Assembly (NCBI GenBank): GCA_050305935.1
Contig: JBNLGG010000016.1
Coordinates: 7,490-71,489, forward strand
From: CAJXNP01 sp050305935
GTDB lineage: Bacteria > Bacteroidota > Bacteroidia > Cytophagales > Cyclobacteriaceae
DNA: 64,000 nucleotides
Reading direction: 5' to 3'
Positions within the stretch are counted from its first letter, which is position 1. Each line of letters begins with the position of its first letter. Shown in pieces: positions 34,205-43,247 of this stretch. Both the position numbers and the translations under genes were made by a program. The notes below the pieces were generated by a model. It was not told where the DNA came from, ran no database searches, and saw nothing but the letters and a program-made list of their open reading frames with translations.

Positions 34205-36130
34205 ATGGGTAATCAATTTAAAAAATTCAATCCTGAACTTCGCTTTGAAAAAATCCCGACGGAAATATTTGATCGGTCAGACGATGCATCAGTTTCAGTG
34301 GCCAGGGAAATAGCGTCGCTGATTAAATCTCGCCAAAAAGAAGGAAAAAATTGCGTCTTAGGTTTAGCCACCGGGTCTTCACCAACTTCCGTCTATAGCG
34401 AGCTGGTCAGAATGCATCAAGAGGAGGGATTGAGTTTCAATAATGTAATCACATTTAATCTGGATGAATATTACCCCATGCAGAAGGATGCCCTGCAAAG
34501 CTACGTTCGCTTTATGAATGAGCACCTTTTTGATCACATTGATATTGACAAGGCTAACATCCATATTCCCGATGGAACATTGGCGAAAGAGGATATTTCA
34601 CATTTTTGCCAGGAATACGAAGAGGAAATCGACAAGGTAGGAGGGATCGATATTCAGATTTTGGGGATTGGGCGTACCGGCCATATTGGTTTTAACGAAC
34701 CAGGCTCCGGCATAAATTCCATTACCAGGTTAATCACCCTTGACCACCTTACCAGGGTGGATGCAGCAAGCGATTTTTTTGGGGAGAATAATGTGCCCAG
34801 GAAAGCAATTACCATGGGGGTAGGTACCATCATGAAATCGCGTAAGATATATTTAATGGCCTGGGGAGAAGGCAAAGCTCCCATAATTCAAAAGACCATT
34901 GAGGGCCAAATTACAGATTCTGTGCCCGCTACTTATTTGCAGAAACATGATGATGCCACCATTATTCTTGATGAAGCTGCTGCCGCTGAGTTAACCAGAA
35001 GAAAAACACCATGGTTAGTCAAGACCTGCGAGTGGGATGAAAAGCTGACAAGAAAAGCCGTTACCTGGTTGAGCTTAAAACTTGACAAGCCAATTCTTAA
35101 GCTAACTGATCGGGATTATAATGATAATGGTATGAGTGACCTGGTGACGGAGCACAATCATGCCTACGATATAAACATCAGAATATTCAATGTCCTGCAG
35201 CATACAATTACCGGATGGCCGGGAGGCAAACCCAATGCGGATGATTCGAACAGACCGGAAAGAGCTAAACCAGCCAAAAAGCGAGTCATTATTTTTAGTC
35301 CGCACCCTGATGATGATGTGATTTCCATGGGAGGTACTTTCCTTCGGTTAGTGGAGCAGGGACATGACGTGCATGTGGCATATCAGACCTCTGGTAACAT
35401 CGCCGTATTTGATGATTTTGTGCTCCAACTCGTGGATTTTATGAAGGAGTTTGACCAGGAATACCATGATCTCAAAATGGGCACGGAAAATATATTCCAA
35501 CAGGTATTAAGTGACATCAATAACAAAAAGCCGGGGGATATCGATTCTCCCCTCGTCCAAAAACTAAAATCCGTTATCCGAAGAAGTGAGGCCAGAGCGG
35601 GCGCCAGGGATGTGGGTGCGCCTTATGAAAATGCCCATTTCCTCGACTTGCCTTTCTACGAAACCGGCTTGGTGAAAAAGAAACCAATCGGAACGGAGGA
35701 CATTCAGATTACCGTTGATTTCCTAAGGAAGATCAAGCCGCACCAAATCTATGCTGCAGGTGACCTTTCTGATCCGCATGGCACGCACCGCGTATGTCTC
35801 GATGTGGTATTTAAGGCCGCGGAAGCCTGTAAAAATGATGATTGGTTTAAAGACTGCTACATCTGGTTGTACCGCGGTGCATGGCAGGAGTGGGGCATCG
35901 ACGAAATAGATATGGCGGTGCCGATCAGTCCGGATGAATTGATGCGAAAGCGAAAAGCAATTTTCAAACATCAGTCACAAAAGGATTCTGCCCTTTTCCC
36001 GGGACCGGATTTGAGGGAATTTTGGCAGCGGGCGGAAGACCGGAACAGAAATACCGCCGCGCTTTATGATCAATTAGGCTTTGCCGAGTATGAAGCCATG
36101 GAAGCCTTCAAGAGATATTCTATCCAGTGA
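34205..36130 (+). CDS. nagB: Glucosamine-6-phosphate deaminase fused to a LmbE/PIG-L-type domain
   Basis: The 641-residue product has NagB in residues about 1-300: LGLATGSSPTSVYSELVR, ITFNLDEYYPM with the catalytic Asp, and IGRTGHIGFNEPGSG with the catalytic His. From about residue 355 a LmbE/PIG-L deacetylase-like domain begins with RVIIFSPHPDDDVISMGG (metal-binding HPDDD) and later DPHGTHRVC. The fusion is known in Bacteroidota. NagB converts glucosamine-6-phosphate to fructose-6-phosphate and ammonia; the second domain could deacetylate an N-acetyl sugar first, though its substrate is unproven. Its TGA overlaps the GTG start of the next gene. Confidence 0.97.
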   Translation: MGNQFKKFNPELRFEKIPTEIFDRSDDASVSVAREIASLIKSRQKEGKNCVLGLATGSSPTSVYSELVRMHQEEGLSFNNVITFNLDEYYPMQKDALQSYVRFMNEHLFDHIDIDKANIHIPDGTLAKEDISHFCQEYEEEIDKVGGIDIQILGIGRTGHIGFNEPGSGINSITRLITLDHLTRVDAASDFFGENNVPRKAITMGVGTIMKSRKIYLMAWGEGKAPIIQKTIEGQITDSVPATYLQKHDDATIILDEAAAAELTRRKTPWLVKTCEWDEKLTRKAVTWLSLKLDKPILKLTDRDYNDNGMSDLVTEHNHAYDINIRIFNVLQHTITGWPGGKPNADDSNRPERAKPAKKRVIIFSPHPDDDVISMGGTFLRLVEQGHDVHVAYQTSGNIAVFDDFVLQLVDFMKEFDQEYHDLKMGTENIFQQVLSDINNKKPGDIDSPLVQKLKSVIRRSEARAGARDVGAPYENAHFLDLPFYETGLVKKKPIGTEDIQITVDFLRKIKPHQIYAAGDLSDPHGTHRVCLDVVFKAAEACKNDDWFKDCYIWLYRGAWQEWGIDEIDMAVPISPDELMRKRKAIFKHQSQKDSALFPGPDLREFWQRAEDRNRNTAALYDQLGFAEYEAMEAFKRYSIQ

Positions 36131-37005
36131 TTTCGAATGGCCACCTTTTTCTACTGACCCTTGGTTTAATCGCCTGTTACGGCCAAAAAACCACATCGGA
36201 AGAAAAAGTTAATGCATCTGTTGTAGCGAGCCCGGTTTCCAGTGATACGGTGGATATCATTCGTCCGAATGGAATGACGATTGCTGAGCGTTTTAATCCA
36301 CCTGCGGGATTTGTGAGAACAGACATCGATTCACTTAGTTTTGGTTTTTATTTAAGAAATCTACCATTAAAGCTACACGGTGAACAGATTTACCTGTATA
36401 ACGGCCAATTGAAATTCCGGCAGGATGTCCACGCCGCGGTTATTGATGTAGATGTCGGGTCCAGGGATTTGCAGCAATGTGCTGATGCGGTTATCAGGCT
36501 TCGTGCCGAATTTCTCTTCAAACAAAAAATGTACGATGACATTCATTTTAATTATACTAATGGATTTAATGCAGCTTATAGTAAATGGAAGGAGGGATAT
36601 CGCATCAGAGTGGAAGGTAATAATGTCGATTGGATCCTTGTGGCGACTCCTTCTGCAGAATATGGGGTATTCAGGGACTACCTTCAACAAGTTTTCATGT
36701 ATGCAGGTACACTTTCCCTGAGTCAGGAGTTGAAGCCTGTTCCGGTACAAAAAGTCTCTGTTGGAAATGTATTTATTCAGGGAGGAAGTCCAGGTCACGC
36801 GGTGCTGATTGTTGATGAATGTACACATACTGAAACAGGAGAAAAGCTCTTTTTGCTAGCTCAGAGTTACATGCCTGCACAGGACGTTCATGTACTGAAA
36901 AATCCAAATGATCCCGCAATTTCCCCCTGGTACTCTGTGCCAAATCAGGGCGAGTTAAAGACTCCTGAGTGGACATTTATGGTAGGCGATTTGAAACGCT
37001 TCTGA
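36127..37005 (+). CDS. DUF4846-family protein
   Basis: The 292-residue product uses a GTG start (36127-36129) overlapping the nagB stop by 4 bp, so it is translationally coupled to nagB. It has a short hydrophobic signal (about residues 5-20). The body matches DUF4846: FGFYLRNLPLKLHGEQIYLY, DVGSRDLQQCADAVIRLRAE, HFNYTNGF and GHAVLIVDE, then LLAQSYMPAQDVHVL. The GHA and YMPAQ motifs suggest a folded catalytic or binding core. It is conserved near amino-sugar genes here but without known activity. Confidence 0.9.
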   Translation: MISNGHLFLLTLGLIACYGQKTTSEEKVNASVVASPVSSDTVDIIRPNGMTIAERFNPPAGFVRTDIDSLSFGFYLRNLPLKLHGEQIYLYNGQLKFRQDVHAAVIDVDVGSRDLQQCADAVIRLRAEFLFKQKMYDDIHFNYTNGFNAAYSKWKEGYRIRVEGNNVDWILVATPSAEYGVFRDYLQQVFMYAGTLSLSQELKPVPVQKVSVGNVFIQGGSPGHAVLIVDECTHTETGEKLFLLAQSYMPAQDVHVLKNPNDPAISPWYSVPNQGELKTPEWTFMVGDLKRF

Positions 37006-37119
37006 CGCAATCAAATTATTAATTATTTAATTAACAATATTGGTTTAAATAGCTGATATTCAGGTCATAAGAATAAAATTGAAGGCTTTTGTTGTGTCAA
37101 TGATTTTGTTGTCTTTCCA

Positions 37120-37150
37120 TTTGTAATTCCAAAAACAAATCCTAAATTTG
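37120..37150 (+). promoter_or_regulatory. Bacteroidota-type promoter (TTTG-N19-TAnnTTTG)
   Basis: TTTG at 37120-37123 and TAAATTTG at 37143-37150 are separated by 19 bp, matching the -33/-7 pattern of the primary sigma factor in this phylum. It lies 54 bp upstream of the start at 37205. Confidence 0.65.
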
Positions 37151-37204
37151 ATAAGCATTTTTTATTTTTTAGTAGTTAGAGTTCCATTGTAAACACAGTA
37201 AGTC

Positions 37205-37567
37205 ATGAAAAAAGCGCTAATTTTTTCTGCGTCATTTTTATTGCTGTTAGTTCTCATAGCAATGATTCCGGTACCTACTCCCACAAAAGAAAATGTGGAT
37301 AAAGTCAAAGGACTGGTAGGTGAGATTTACCTCTCTGGATCCAATAACATTATTTTGAAATTGGTGGATGATGACAATGCCTACTGTATCAATGGGTTTA
37401 AAGATCTCGGTATTAACTATACCAATCTGAAGGCAGATTTACTTTATCAGGATGTTGAAATTGGCTATGTAAAAAACTGGTCCTTCTTTAGTAAAATCAA
37501 TAAAATGAAACCTGTTTGCATGCTACAGTCAGACAGTGAAGTAATGTTTTCTGTTCTCAAAGATTAG
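37205..37567 (+). CDS. Small secreted or membrane-anchored hypothetical protein
   Basis: The 120-residue product has an N-terminal hydrophobic helix (about residues 4-22), then a compact domain with LVGEIYLSGSNNIILKLVDD, two cysteines (Cys61 and Cys104, by count) and KADLLYQDVEIGYVK. I do not recognise the family. A good promoter precedes it and the 3' end overlaps the convergent capA stop by 4 bp. Confidence 0.75.
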   Translation: MKKALIFSASFLLLLVLIAMIPVPTPTKENVDKVKGLVGEIYLSGSNNIILKLVDDDNAYCINGFKDLGINYTNLKADLLYQDVEIGYVKNWSFFSKINKMKPVCMLQSDSEVMFSVLKD

Positions 37568-39024
37568 TCTTCTGGTCGTTCCACAATAAACGCATCCTTG
37601 TATTTTGTTTCATTTATCATTAACAGAAGATGATCTTCCGCCTCTTCTTTAGTGGAAAATTTACCCGTCATGTACCGGGTGACACCATTGATATTTTCGG
37701 CATGAATATCTTTGAAATAATTAGGATCAAGAGAACCGGTATTCAGTTTTTTAGAGGTTGCTAAAAATTGGATCCTGAAAACGGTGGTTTGTTCCTGCCT
37801 ACTGGCGAGGGTAGGGGAGGTTTCAATTTTCTTGGTTGCCACTAGCTGTTTAGTGGGGTTAATCTCCCTTTTTCGTCCAAGAATATTAAAGTCCAATTCA
37901 CCATGCATATTGAAATGTGGTAGTTCCTTTATGCGAAATTTATATTCAATAATGCCTCCTTTATTGTTTTTCTGAAGATGTGCCCTGGAATCATTGACAA
38001 ACAAAGCCATCTGGCTTTTGTCGCTTTCATTTTCAATAAATTCAAATGAATTTGGATGTGCGGCAGGGAGAATAAAGTATTCTGTTCCGTAATCACTCTT
38101 TTTTTTATACACCCAGGTCAGTTCATAACCGGCTTCCAAAATGGTGGATGTGTGATGGACGGTATCAAATTCAATCACCGTATTGAACATCATCCCGCCA
38201 TCTTTATACCTGTCCCTTTGATTGGAAAAAAAATTCCCTAAAGAATAAACTGTGATAAAATCGCCCGCCCTCTCTATCGGTTGCAATACGTGTGGATGAG
38301 AACCAATCACTAGATCCACCCCCAGGTTTTTGCAGAAGCGGGCAATATTTTTTTGCTCTGAATTTGGCATTTGTTGGTACTCCAAGCCCCAGTGGGTGAA
38401 CACAACGATGAGGTCAGCATCCTTTGATTTTGCATGCTGGATGTCAAGCCTCATTTGGGCAGTATCCAGCAAATTTACGATATTAGGGTCTGTGACAGGT
38501 ATACCGTTGGTGCCATAGGTATAATTTAGCAGGGCTATTTTTACCCCCTTTTTCTGGATCATTAGCGGGTAGTTAGTCGACCTGTCATCCGGATTTTTAA
38601 ATGTTCCTGTATGAGGTATGTGCAATGAGTCCAGCACATCGATGGTTCTTTCCAAACCCTTTTTCCTTCGATCAAGCGAGTGGTTGTTCGCGGTGACCAA
38701 TACGTCAATGCCACTCTTTTTTAAGGCAAGCGCCAGCTCATCCGGTGCGCTGAATGTGGGGTAGCCGCTGAACGGTTTACCGGCAAGTGTGAGCTCCAGG
38801 TTTGCAAAAACGAGGTCAGCCTGGCGAAACGAGGGAGCAATGGTCCTGAAACAAGGGAGGTAGTCGTAGTTGTCGTCAACCGGGTTGTACGCACTTTTTA
38901 TCTGAGGTCCGTGCTGCATAATGTCACCCACAAATGATAATTCGAGGACGACTTTCGTGGAGTCATTCGCCAAAATACATATCGGCCAAAAAAACAGCGA
39001 CAGAATAAGAAGCCTTTTTAACAT
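37564..39024 (-). CDS. CapA-family metallophosphatase-like protein with C-terminal SPOR-like domain
   Basis: The 486-residue product has a signal peptide (ICILAND). The CapA/PGA_cap core has LSFVGDIMQHG, FANLELTLAG, TANNHSLDRRKKGLERT, VVFTHWG, GSHPHVLQPIE and YSLGNFFSNQ. These are the metal-binding motifs of the calcineurin-like CapA fold. The C-terminal 75 residues (FRIQFLATSKK to AFIVERPED) look like a SPOR domain, which binds denuded peptidoglycan. CapA proteins act in poly-gamma-glutamate synthesis, but lone copies with SPOR in this phylum are more likely envelope enzymes of unknown substrate. Confidence 0.9.
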   Translation of the reverse strand: MLKRLLILSLFFWPICILANDSTKVVLELSFVGDIMQHGPQIKSAYNPVDDNYDYLPCFRTIAPSFRQADLVFANLELTLAGKPFSGYPTFSAPDELALALKKSGIDVLVTANNHSLDRRKKGLERTIDVLDSLHIPHTGTFKNPDDRSTNYPLMIQKKGVKIALLNYTYGTNGIPVTDPNIVNLLDTAQMRLDIQHAKSKDADLIVVFTHWGLEYQQMPNSEQKNIARFCKNLGVDLVIGSHPHVLQPIERAGDFITVYSLGNFFSNQRDRYKDGGMMFNTVIEFDTVHHTSTILEAGYELTWVYKKKSDYGTEYFILPAAHPNSFEFIENESDKSQMALFVNDSRAHLQKNNKGGIIEYKFRIKELPHFNMHGELDFNILGRKREINPTKQLVATKKIETSPTLASRQEQTTVFRIQFLATSKKLNTGSLDPNYFKDIHAENINGVTRYMTGKFSTKEEAEDHLLLMINETKYKDAFIVERPED

Positions 39025-39159
39025 TGTTTAAACAAATTCAATGTAACCATGGGAATTTAATGTAATAATAAAGACAAATTTCCTTATACTATTTATAGTA
39101 TGATTACTAAAACTTAGTTATTTGTATTTACCCCCAAAAAAAACCAAAACATTGCTGAC

Positions 39160-39519
39160 ATGAAAAATCTTTTTAAAATATTGCCATTTCTACTGTTTTT
39201 TGGCGTCCCGGCCTTCTCACAAAATTGCGATATAAAGATAGAGATCCTACCTGAACAATACATGTATGGTACGGTGACCAAAGTTTCGCAGGAAGTCAAA
39301 AAAACACAGGTAGAGTTTAATGACAATGTCATGGAGGTGTTGTTTCCGCTCGAAGGAAAGTTTTATCGTTTTGTGGTTCTAAATGAAAATTGCCAGGCCT
39401 ATTGTAAAAAACAAAAGCGGATCAGGCAGCTAAATAGCGGGGACGAGAAGCTGGTTAAAAATTTACTTGCAAGCAGGGAGGAGGACATCAAAAAGCAGAT
39501 CAATAAGTGCGACAATTAA
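39160..39519 (+). CDS. Small secreted cysteine-containing hypothetical protein
   Basis: The 119-residue product has a signal peptide ending near residue 20 (PAFSQNC). It has four cysteines in the mature part (NCDIKIEI, ENCQAYCKK and NKCDN), probably disulfide-bonded in the periplasm. No known family is recognised. A clean terminator follows. Confidence 0.7.
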   Translation: MKNLFKILPFLLFFGVPAFSQNCDIKIEILPEQYMYGTVTKVSQEVKKTQVEFNDNVMEVLFPLEGKFYRFVVLNENCQAYCKKQKRIRQLNSGDEKLVKNLLASREEDIKKQINKCDN

Positions 39520-39546
39520 AATCATAAATTACCGATTAAATAAAGG

Positions 39547-39571
39547 AAACCTGATCTTATCAGGTTTTTTT
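39547..39571 (+). terminator. Intrinsic terminator
   Basis: AAACCTGAT (39547-39555) pairs with ATCAGGTTT (39559-39567), 3-nt loop, T-run 39565-39571. It lies 28 bp after the stop of the 39160 gene. Confidence 0.85.
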
Positions 39572-39639
39572 GTTTTATGGCAATTTTATCTGAAATAATG
39601 GTGAAATTATAGGTGATTATTTAAATAAATGAGATAGCT

Positions 39640-40014
39640 ATGAAAAAACTAATTTACTCCTTTGCCGCTATTGCGCTTATCTCCCTGACCTTTTCATTTA
39701 CCAGCTTGAGTATTTCTGATGAAATTATAATGCCGGAAAATGTAAAAAGTATTGTGGATAATAAGTGTTATGGATGTCATAGCGCCGAAGGTAAGTCTGA
39801 AAAAGCAAAAAAAGGGCTCATGTGGGATGACCTCTCCACTTTGTCAAAAGTAAAGCAAATCGGCAAACTGGACGATATTTCCGAAATATTAGGAGAGGGG
39901 GAAATGCCCCCGGAAAAATTTCTGGAAAAATTCCCTGATAAAAAATTGACAGAAAAAGAGTCAAAGGTGCTCATTGAATGGGCCAATAGTTCAGCAAATA
40001 AACTTTTAGAATAG
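39640..40014 (+). CDS. Secreted haem-binding-domain protein (c-type CxxCH)
   Basis: The 124-residue product has a signal peptide (about residues 1-23). The c-type haem motif NKCYGCHSAEG fits CxxCH, followed by GEGEMPPEKF containing the likely axial Met, and a final ESKVLIEWANSSANKL helix. This is the Haem_bd plan of small Bacteroidota cytochrome-like proteins. It lies 8 bp upstream of a second haem-binding gene. Confidence 0.9.
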   Translation: MKKLIYSFAAIALISLTFSFTSLSISDEIIMPENVKSIVDNKCYGCHSAEGKSEKAKKGLMWDDLSTLSKVKQIGKLDDISEILGEGEMPPEKFLEKFPDKKLTEKESKVLIEWANSSANKLLE

Positions 40015-40022
40015 AAAAATCG

Positions 40023-40484
40023 ATGAAGAAGTTTTTTAAAATGGTTGGTTTTGTCCTCCTGTTTGCATTGGTGGTCATCCAGTTTTTTCCGAAGAATTAT
40101 CCGGCGAACCTGGCCGCGGATGAAAATGACATTGTTAGCTATCATCATGTTCCGGAAGATGTGGCGAAGATCCTGGAAACATCCTGCTATGATTGCCATT
40201 CTAATCAAGTAACCTATCCCTGGTATTCGTATGTGGCTCCTGTGAGCTTTTTGATGTCACACGACATCCATGAAGGGAAGGAAGAATTAAATTTCTCCGA
40301 ATGGGGGAAATATGAGAAAAAGCGGATGATTAAGAAGCTGGATGAAATAGCCGAGGAAGTAGAAGAAGGAGAAATGCCCCTTCCAATTTACCAGGTAATT
40401 CATGGCAATGCCAGGCTGTCTGAAGAACAACGGGAAAAGCTGGTGGAATGGGCAGAAAAGCTTACTGAAGAAATCATGAAATAA
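40023..40484 (+). CDS. Haem-binding-domain protein (c-type CxxCH)
   Basis: The 153-residue product has one N-terminal membrane helix (about residues 5-22). It has haem motif SCYDCHSNQVTYPWYSYVAP, the following HDIHEGKEELNFSEW, and EEGEMPLPIYQVIHG with the axial Met candidate. It is a full match to the Haem_bd domain. The two paralogous-type genes are co-transcribed and probably act as small electron carriers or haem sensors at the periplasmic side of the membrane. Confidence 0.93.
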   Translation: MKKFFKMVGFVLLFALVVIQFFPKNYPANLAADENDIVSYHHVPEDVAKILETSCYDCHSNQVTYPWYSYVAPVSFLMSHDIHEGKEELNFSEWGKYEKKRMIKKLDEIAEEVEEGEMPLPIYQVIHGNARLSEEQREKLVEWAEKLTEEIMK

Positions 40485-40554
40485 GCGAAAAGGGCTTCAC
40501 CACACATGAGGCCCTCTCGCTAAACCAAAACTAAGAAAAACTAGCTAACTGTAT

Positions 40555-41049
40555 TTATTGCTTCTTTTCGAAGGTTAAATAACTTATATCGCCATCTCCC
40601 CCGCTTTCATGAACCAGCTCAATTTTAATGGCTGAATAGGCAATGATTTCCCAATCTTCAGATAATTCAATTAGAATATCAGGCGTCAGAAAATGTATAT
40701 TGAAATCAATGTCATCATAATCCGAATGAGGATGATCATCGGAGCTATCATCACTACCGCTATCATAGGTGACAGACCACGTTCCCGAAAACCCATCCGT
40801 ATTTTTTGTAGCCGTCAGTGTTCCTGAGGAATTAAACTCAAATTCCATTCCTGAGTAATTTTGAGTTACATCGACTTCATTTTCAATGAATTTTGTAATG
40901 GTCCATATCGATGAATTCACGATGGAGCTTACTTCATTTGCAATGGCGGCTGAATCCGGAGTGCCATCATCTTTATTTTCACACCCTGCACCAAGTACTA
41001 TTACTCCCAACAGTACAATTGATTGTAGCCAAATAGGTAGTTTTATCAT
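40555..41049 (-). CDS. Lipoprotein with one lipocalin-like domain
   Basis: I chose the ATG at 41049 (164 residues) because it begins directly before the signal sequence and ends in lipobox LGAGC. An upstream ATG at 41097 would add 16 polar residues and overlap the next gene. The body contains SSIWTITKFIENEVDVTQNY, FEFNSSGTLTATKNTDGFSG, an acidic Asp/Ser/His-rich insert (SGSDDSSDDHPHSDYDD) and LSEDWEIIAYS. The same module occurs twice in the neighbouring larger lipoprotein, so the genes share an origin. Function is unknown. Confidence 0.8.
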   Translation of the reverse strand: MIKLPIWLQSIVLLGVIVLGAGCENKDDGTPDSAAIANEVSSIVNSSIWTITKFIENEVDVTQNYSGMEFEFNSSGTLTATKNTDGFSGTWSVTYDSGSDDSSDDHPHSDYDDIDFNIHFLTPDILIELSEDWEIIAYSAIKIELVHESGGDGDISYLTFEKKQ

Positions 41050-41062
41050 GTGAGTTGTTAAA

Positions 41063-42499
41063 TTATCTCTCAAACACCAATACAGAGACAGTTCCATCGT
41101 CCACGCTAGTATACGTTAACTCTACCCTGTTTTCCTTTACAGAGACGATTTTCCAGTCTTCGTCAAATTCATCAAATGGGACTTCTCCAAAGAATAAGGC
41201 CAATTTATCGATTTCATTTTCCATGAGTTCATTCCAGGTTCCCTGGATAGTAACGTCCCCTTTTTTTGCGAAAACAGAACCATCTTCCCAAAACTCCAGC
41301 AGGTAGTCATTGTAATAGCTGGTTTTTACTTCTTCCCCCTCCTGGTAAAGTGCGACAATCCATGCATTTCCAGGCAGAACTTGAGACACTGATAAGATTG
41401 GTTCGATGGGAGTGGGGCGCTCAAATTTCAGGTAAACAGGATTGGTGTTTGTATCGTCTTCATCATATAATTTAATGAAGCTGCTGTCAAACTCAAAGAT
41501 TTTCCAGTCCTCGTTTAGCTCGCTAAATGGCACCTCATCGCCGAAGTAGAGTTCGAGTTTCAGATGGCCATCGTCTCCATTTGTAACCCATTTTCCTTGA
41601 ATCTCTACATTTTCTTTATTGGCTATCACATTTCCGTCTTCAAAGAATTCGAATATAAATCCGCTAAAATGCTCTAAGCTGTCAGATACGTTGGTAAACA
41701 TAGTGATTTCCCATTTTCCGTCCAGCAGGGACACCAGTAATAGGGTGTCATCCGCATCATCGTCATTGTAATCATTATCATCATCCTCGTCACAGGCATC
41801 TTTTGAATTTTCGATCAGGTTGTTCAATTCGATGTTGTCGTTGGCTATCACTTCAGTTCCATCAAACAACAGCAAGGTGATGGGAAAATTTATTCCCACG
41901 TAGTCATTTTCCTCCATTTCATGAAGAAAGTGATATAACTCCTGATCGTCGTTTATCTCTTTGGTATCTGCTATTTGCTTTTCGGAATTGTAGATGGAAA
42001 ACAGGATAGGGTATTTGAAATCCACACATTCAATGTCATCATCCTCTTCTGTCGAGCAGAGGTTGATAATTGCTTCCAATTCATCGTCCGAATTAATTTT
42101 GACCTCGCTGAAATCAGACAACACGACGGTTATCGGAAAGATGAATTCCAGAACGTCGTCATCTCCGTCGAACTCATCGAAAATTTTCTCAATAGTGTAA
42201 AAATCCTGCTCAGAATCGATCACTATCTCCAAACCTTTAACGATCACGGTGATCGGCAGCACCACCGAGGTGCAACTTGACTGGTCAATGATATTGTCTC
42301 CCGAACCATCGTGGGTAGCGGTACGAATCATGGTGGAATGGACAGGTGAAGCAGTGGTCATTACCTCCACGTCATTTGGTGCAATGATGATGTCCGCCTC
42401 TTTTTGGCATCCTTGTATTCCAACTAATAACATAAATGCAGCAATGACCAATACGAACGCCCTGATAATCAATTCAAAAATTTCTTTAAAATTTCTCAT
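41063..42499 (-). CDS. Acidic lipoprotein with repeat region and two lipocalin-like domains
   Basis: The 478-residue product has a signal ending in lipobox GIQGC. The N-terminal half holds four related beta segments starting LPITVIV, FPITVVL, YPILFSI and FPITLLLFDG, each followed by an acidic helix. A run of Asp residues near position 250 follows (EDDDNDYNDDDADD), as in calcium-binding loops. The C-terminal half has two lipocalin-like modules (GKWEITMF and NEDWKIFEF; NAWIVALY and DEDWKIVSV). It is co-transcribed with the 40555 gene and divergent from a sigma/FecR/TonB-receptor operon that may control it. Confidence 0.82.
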   Translation of the reverse strand: MRNFKEIFELIIRAFVLVIAAFMLLVGIQGCQKEADIIIAPNDVEVMTTASPVHSTMIRTATHDGSGDNIIDQSSCTSVVLPITVIVKGLEIVIDSEQDFYTIEKIFDEFDGDDDVLEFIFPITVVLSDFSEVKINSDDELEAIINLCSTEEDDDIECVDFKYPILFSIYNSEKQIADTKEINDDQELYHFLHEMEENDYVGINFPITLLLFDGTEVIANDNIELNNLIENSKDACDEDDDNDYNDDDADDTLLLVSLLDGKWEITMFTNVSDSLEHFSGFIFEFFEDGNVIANKENVEIQGKWVTNGDDGHLKLELYFGDEVPFSELNEDWKIFEFDSSFIKLYDEDDTNTNPVYLKFERPTPIEPILSVSQVLPGNAWIVALYQEGEEVKTSYYNDYLLEFWEDGSVFAKKGDVTIQGTWNELMENEIDKLALFFGEVPFDEFDEDWKIVSVKENRVELTYTSVDDGTVSVLVFER

Positions 42500-42695
42500 C
42501 GCATTAAACCTATGTGTTGTGTGTATAAAACAAGTTAGGTTTCTGAATTCCTACTTTGTTCAGTTAATTTTTTTTTATAATGCTTAAATTTTTAGATAGT
42601 TGTTTAAGGATGAAACAGATGAAACTAAAAAATTCCTACCTTCATTGAAAAATATTTAAATTGATAATAATTGAATATAAGTTTTTTGAATTCAG

Positions 42696-43196
42696 ATGAG
42701 TGATATCTGCAAGGAAAATGTTTTTAACCAAGTCTTCCGCACCTATTCCAAAGACCTGTATAAATTTCTGTACTACAAGTATGGTGTGGACAACAATCCC
42801 AATGATCTTGTCCAGGAAGCATTCTTAAAGCTTTGGAAAAATTGTAGCAAAGTGCCACTCGAAAAAGTGAAGTCCTATTTGTTCACCATTGCTAACAATC
42901 AAATGCTAAATGACCTGGCCAGGAAAAAGACTGCGCTTAATTATCAGGCTGAGCCCGCAAGATCCTATTCGAAGGAATCTCCCGAATACATCATGGAAGA
43001 AAACGAATTTATGGAGCGCCTGAAAAATGCTATCGAGGACTTGTCTGAAGCTCAGCGGGTGGCCTTTTTGCTCAACAGAATTGAGGGGAAGAAGCATGCG
43101 GAAATTGCGGAGATGCTGGGGATATCGAGAAAAGCAGTGGAAAAAAGAATTTACGGGGCCTTGACAGCGCTCAAGGAAAAAATTGAAGAATTGTGA
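42696..43196 (+). CDS. ECF RNA polymerase sigma-70 factor
   Basis: The 166-residue product has region 2 (YKFLYYKYGVDNNPNDLVQE, then AFLKLWKN) and region 4 (LSEAQRVAFLLNRIEGKKHA, then EIAEMLGISRKAVEKRIYGA). It belongs to the FecI-like ECF class. The anti-sigma factor gene follows after 51 bp and an STN-carrying TonB receptor comes next, forming a complete cell-surface signalling set. Confidence 0.96.
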   Translation: MSDICKENVFNQVFRTYSKDLYKFLYYKYGVDNNPNDLVQEAFLKLWKNCSKVPLEKVKSYLFTIANNQMLNDLARKKTALNYQAEPARSYSKESPEYIMEENEFMERLKNAIEDLSEAQRVAFLLNRIEGKKHAEIAEMLGISRKAVEKRIYGALTALKEKIEEL

Positions 43197-43247
43197 TGTG
43201 GGGTAGGAAAATGAATGATTGATCTGTTATACTATTGAAAATGGAAT

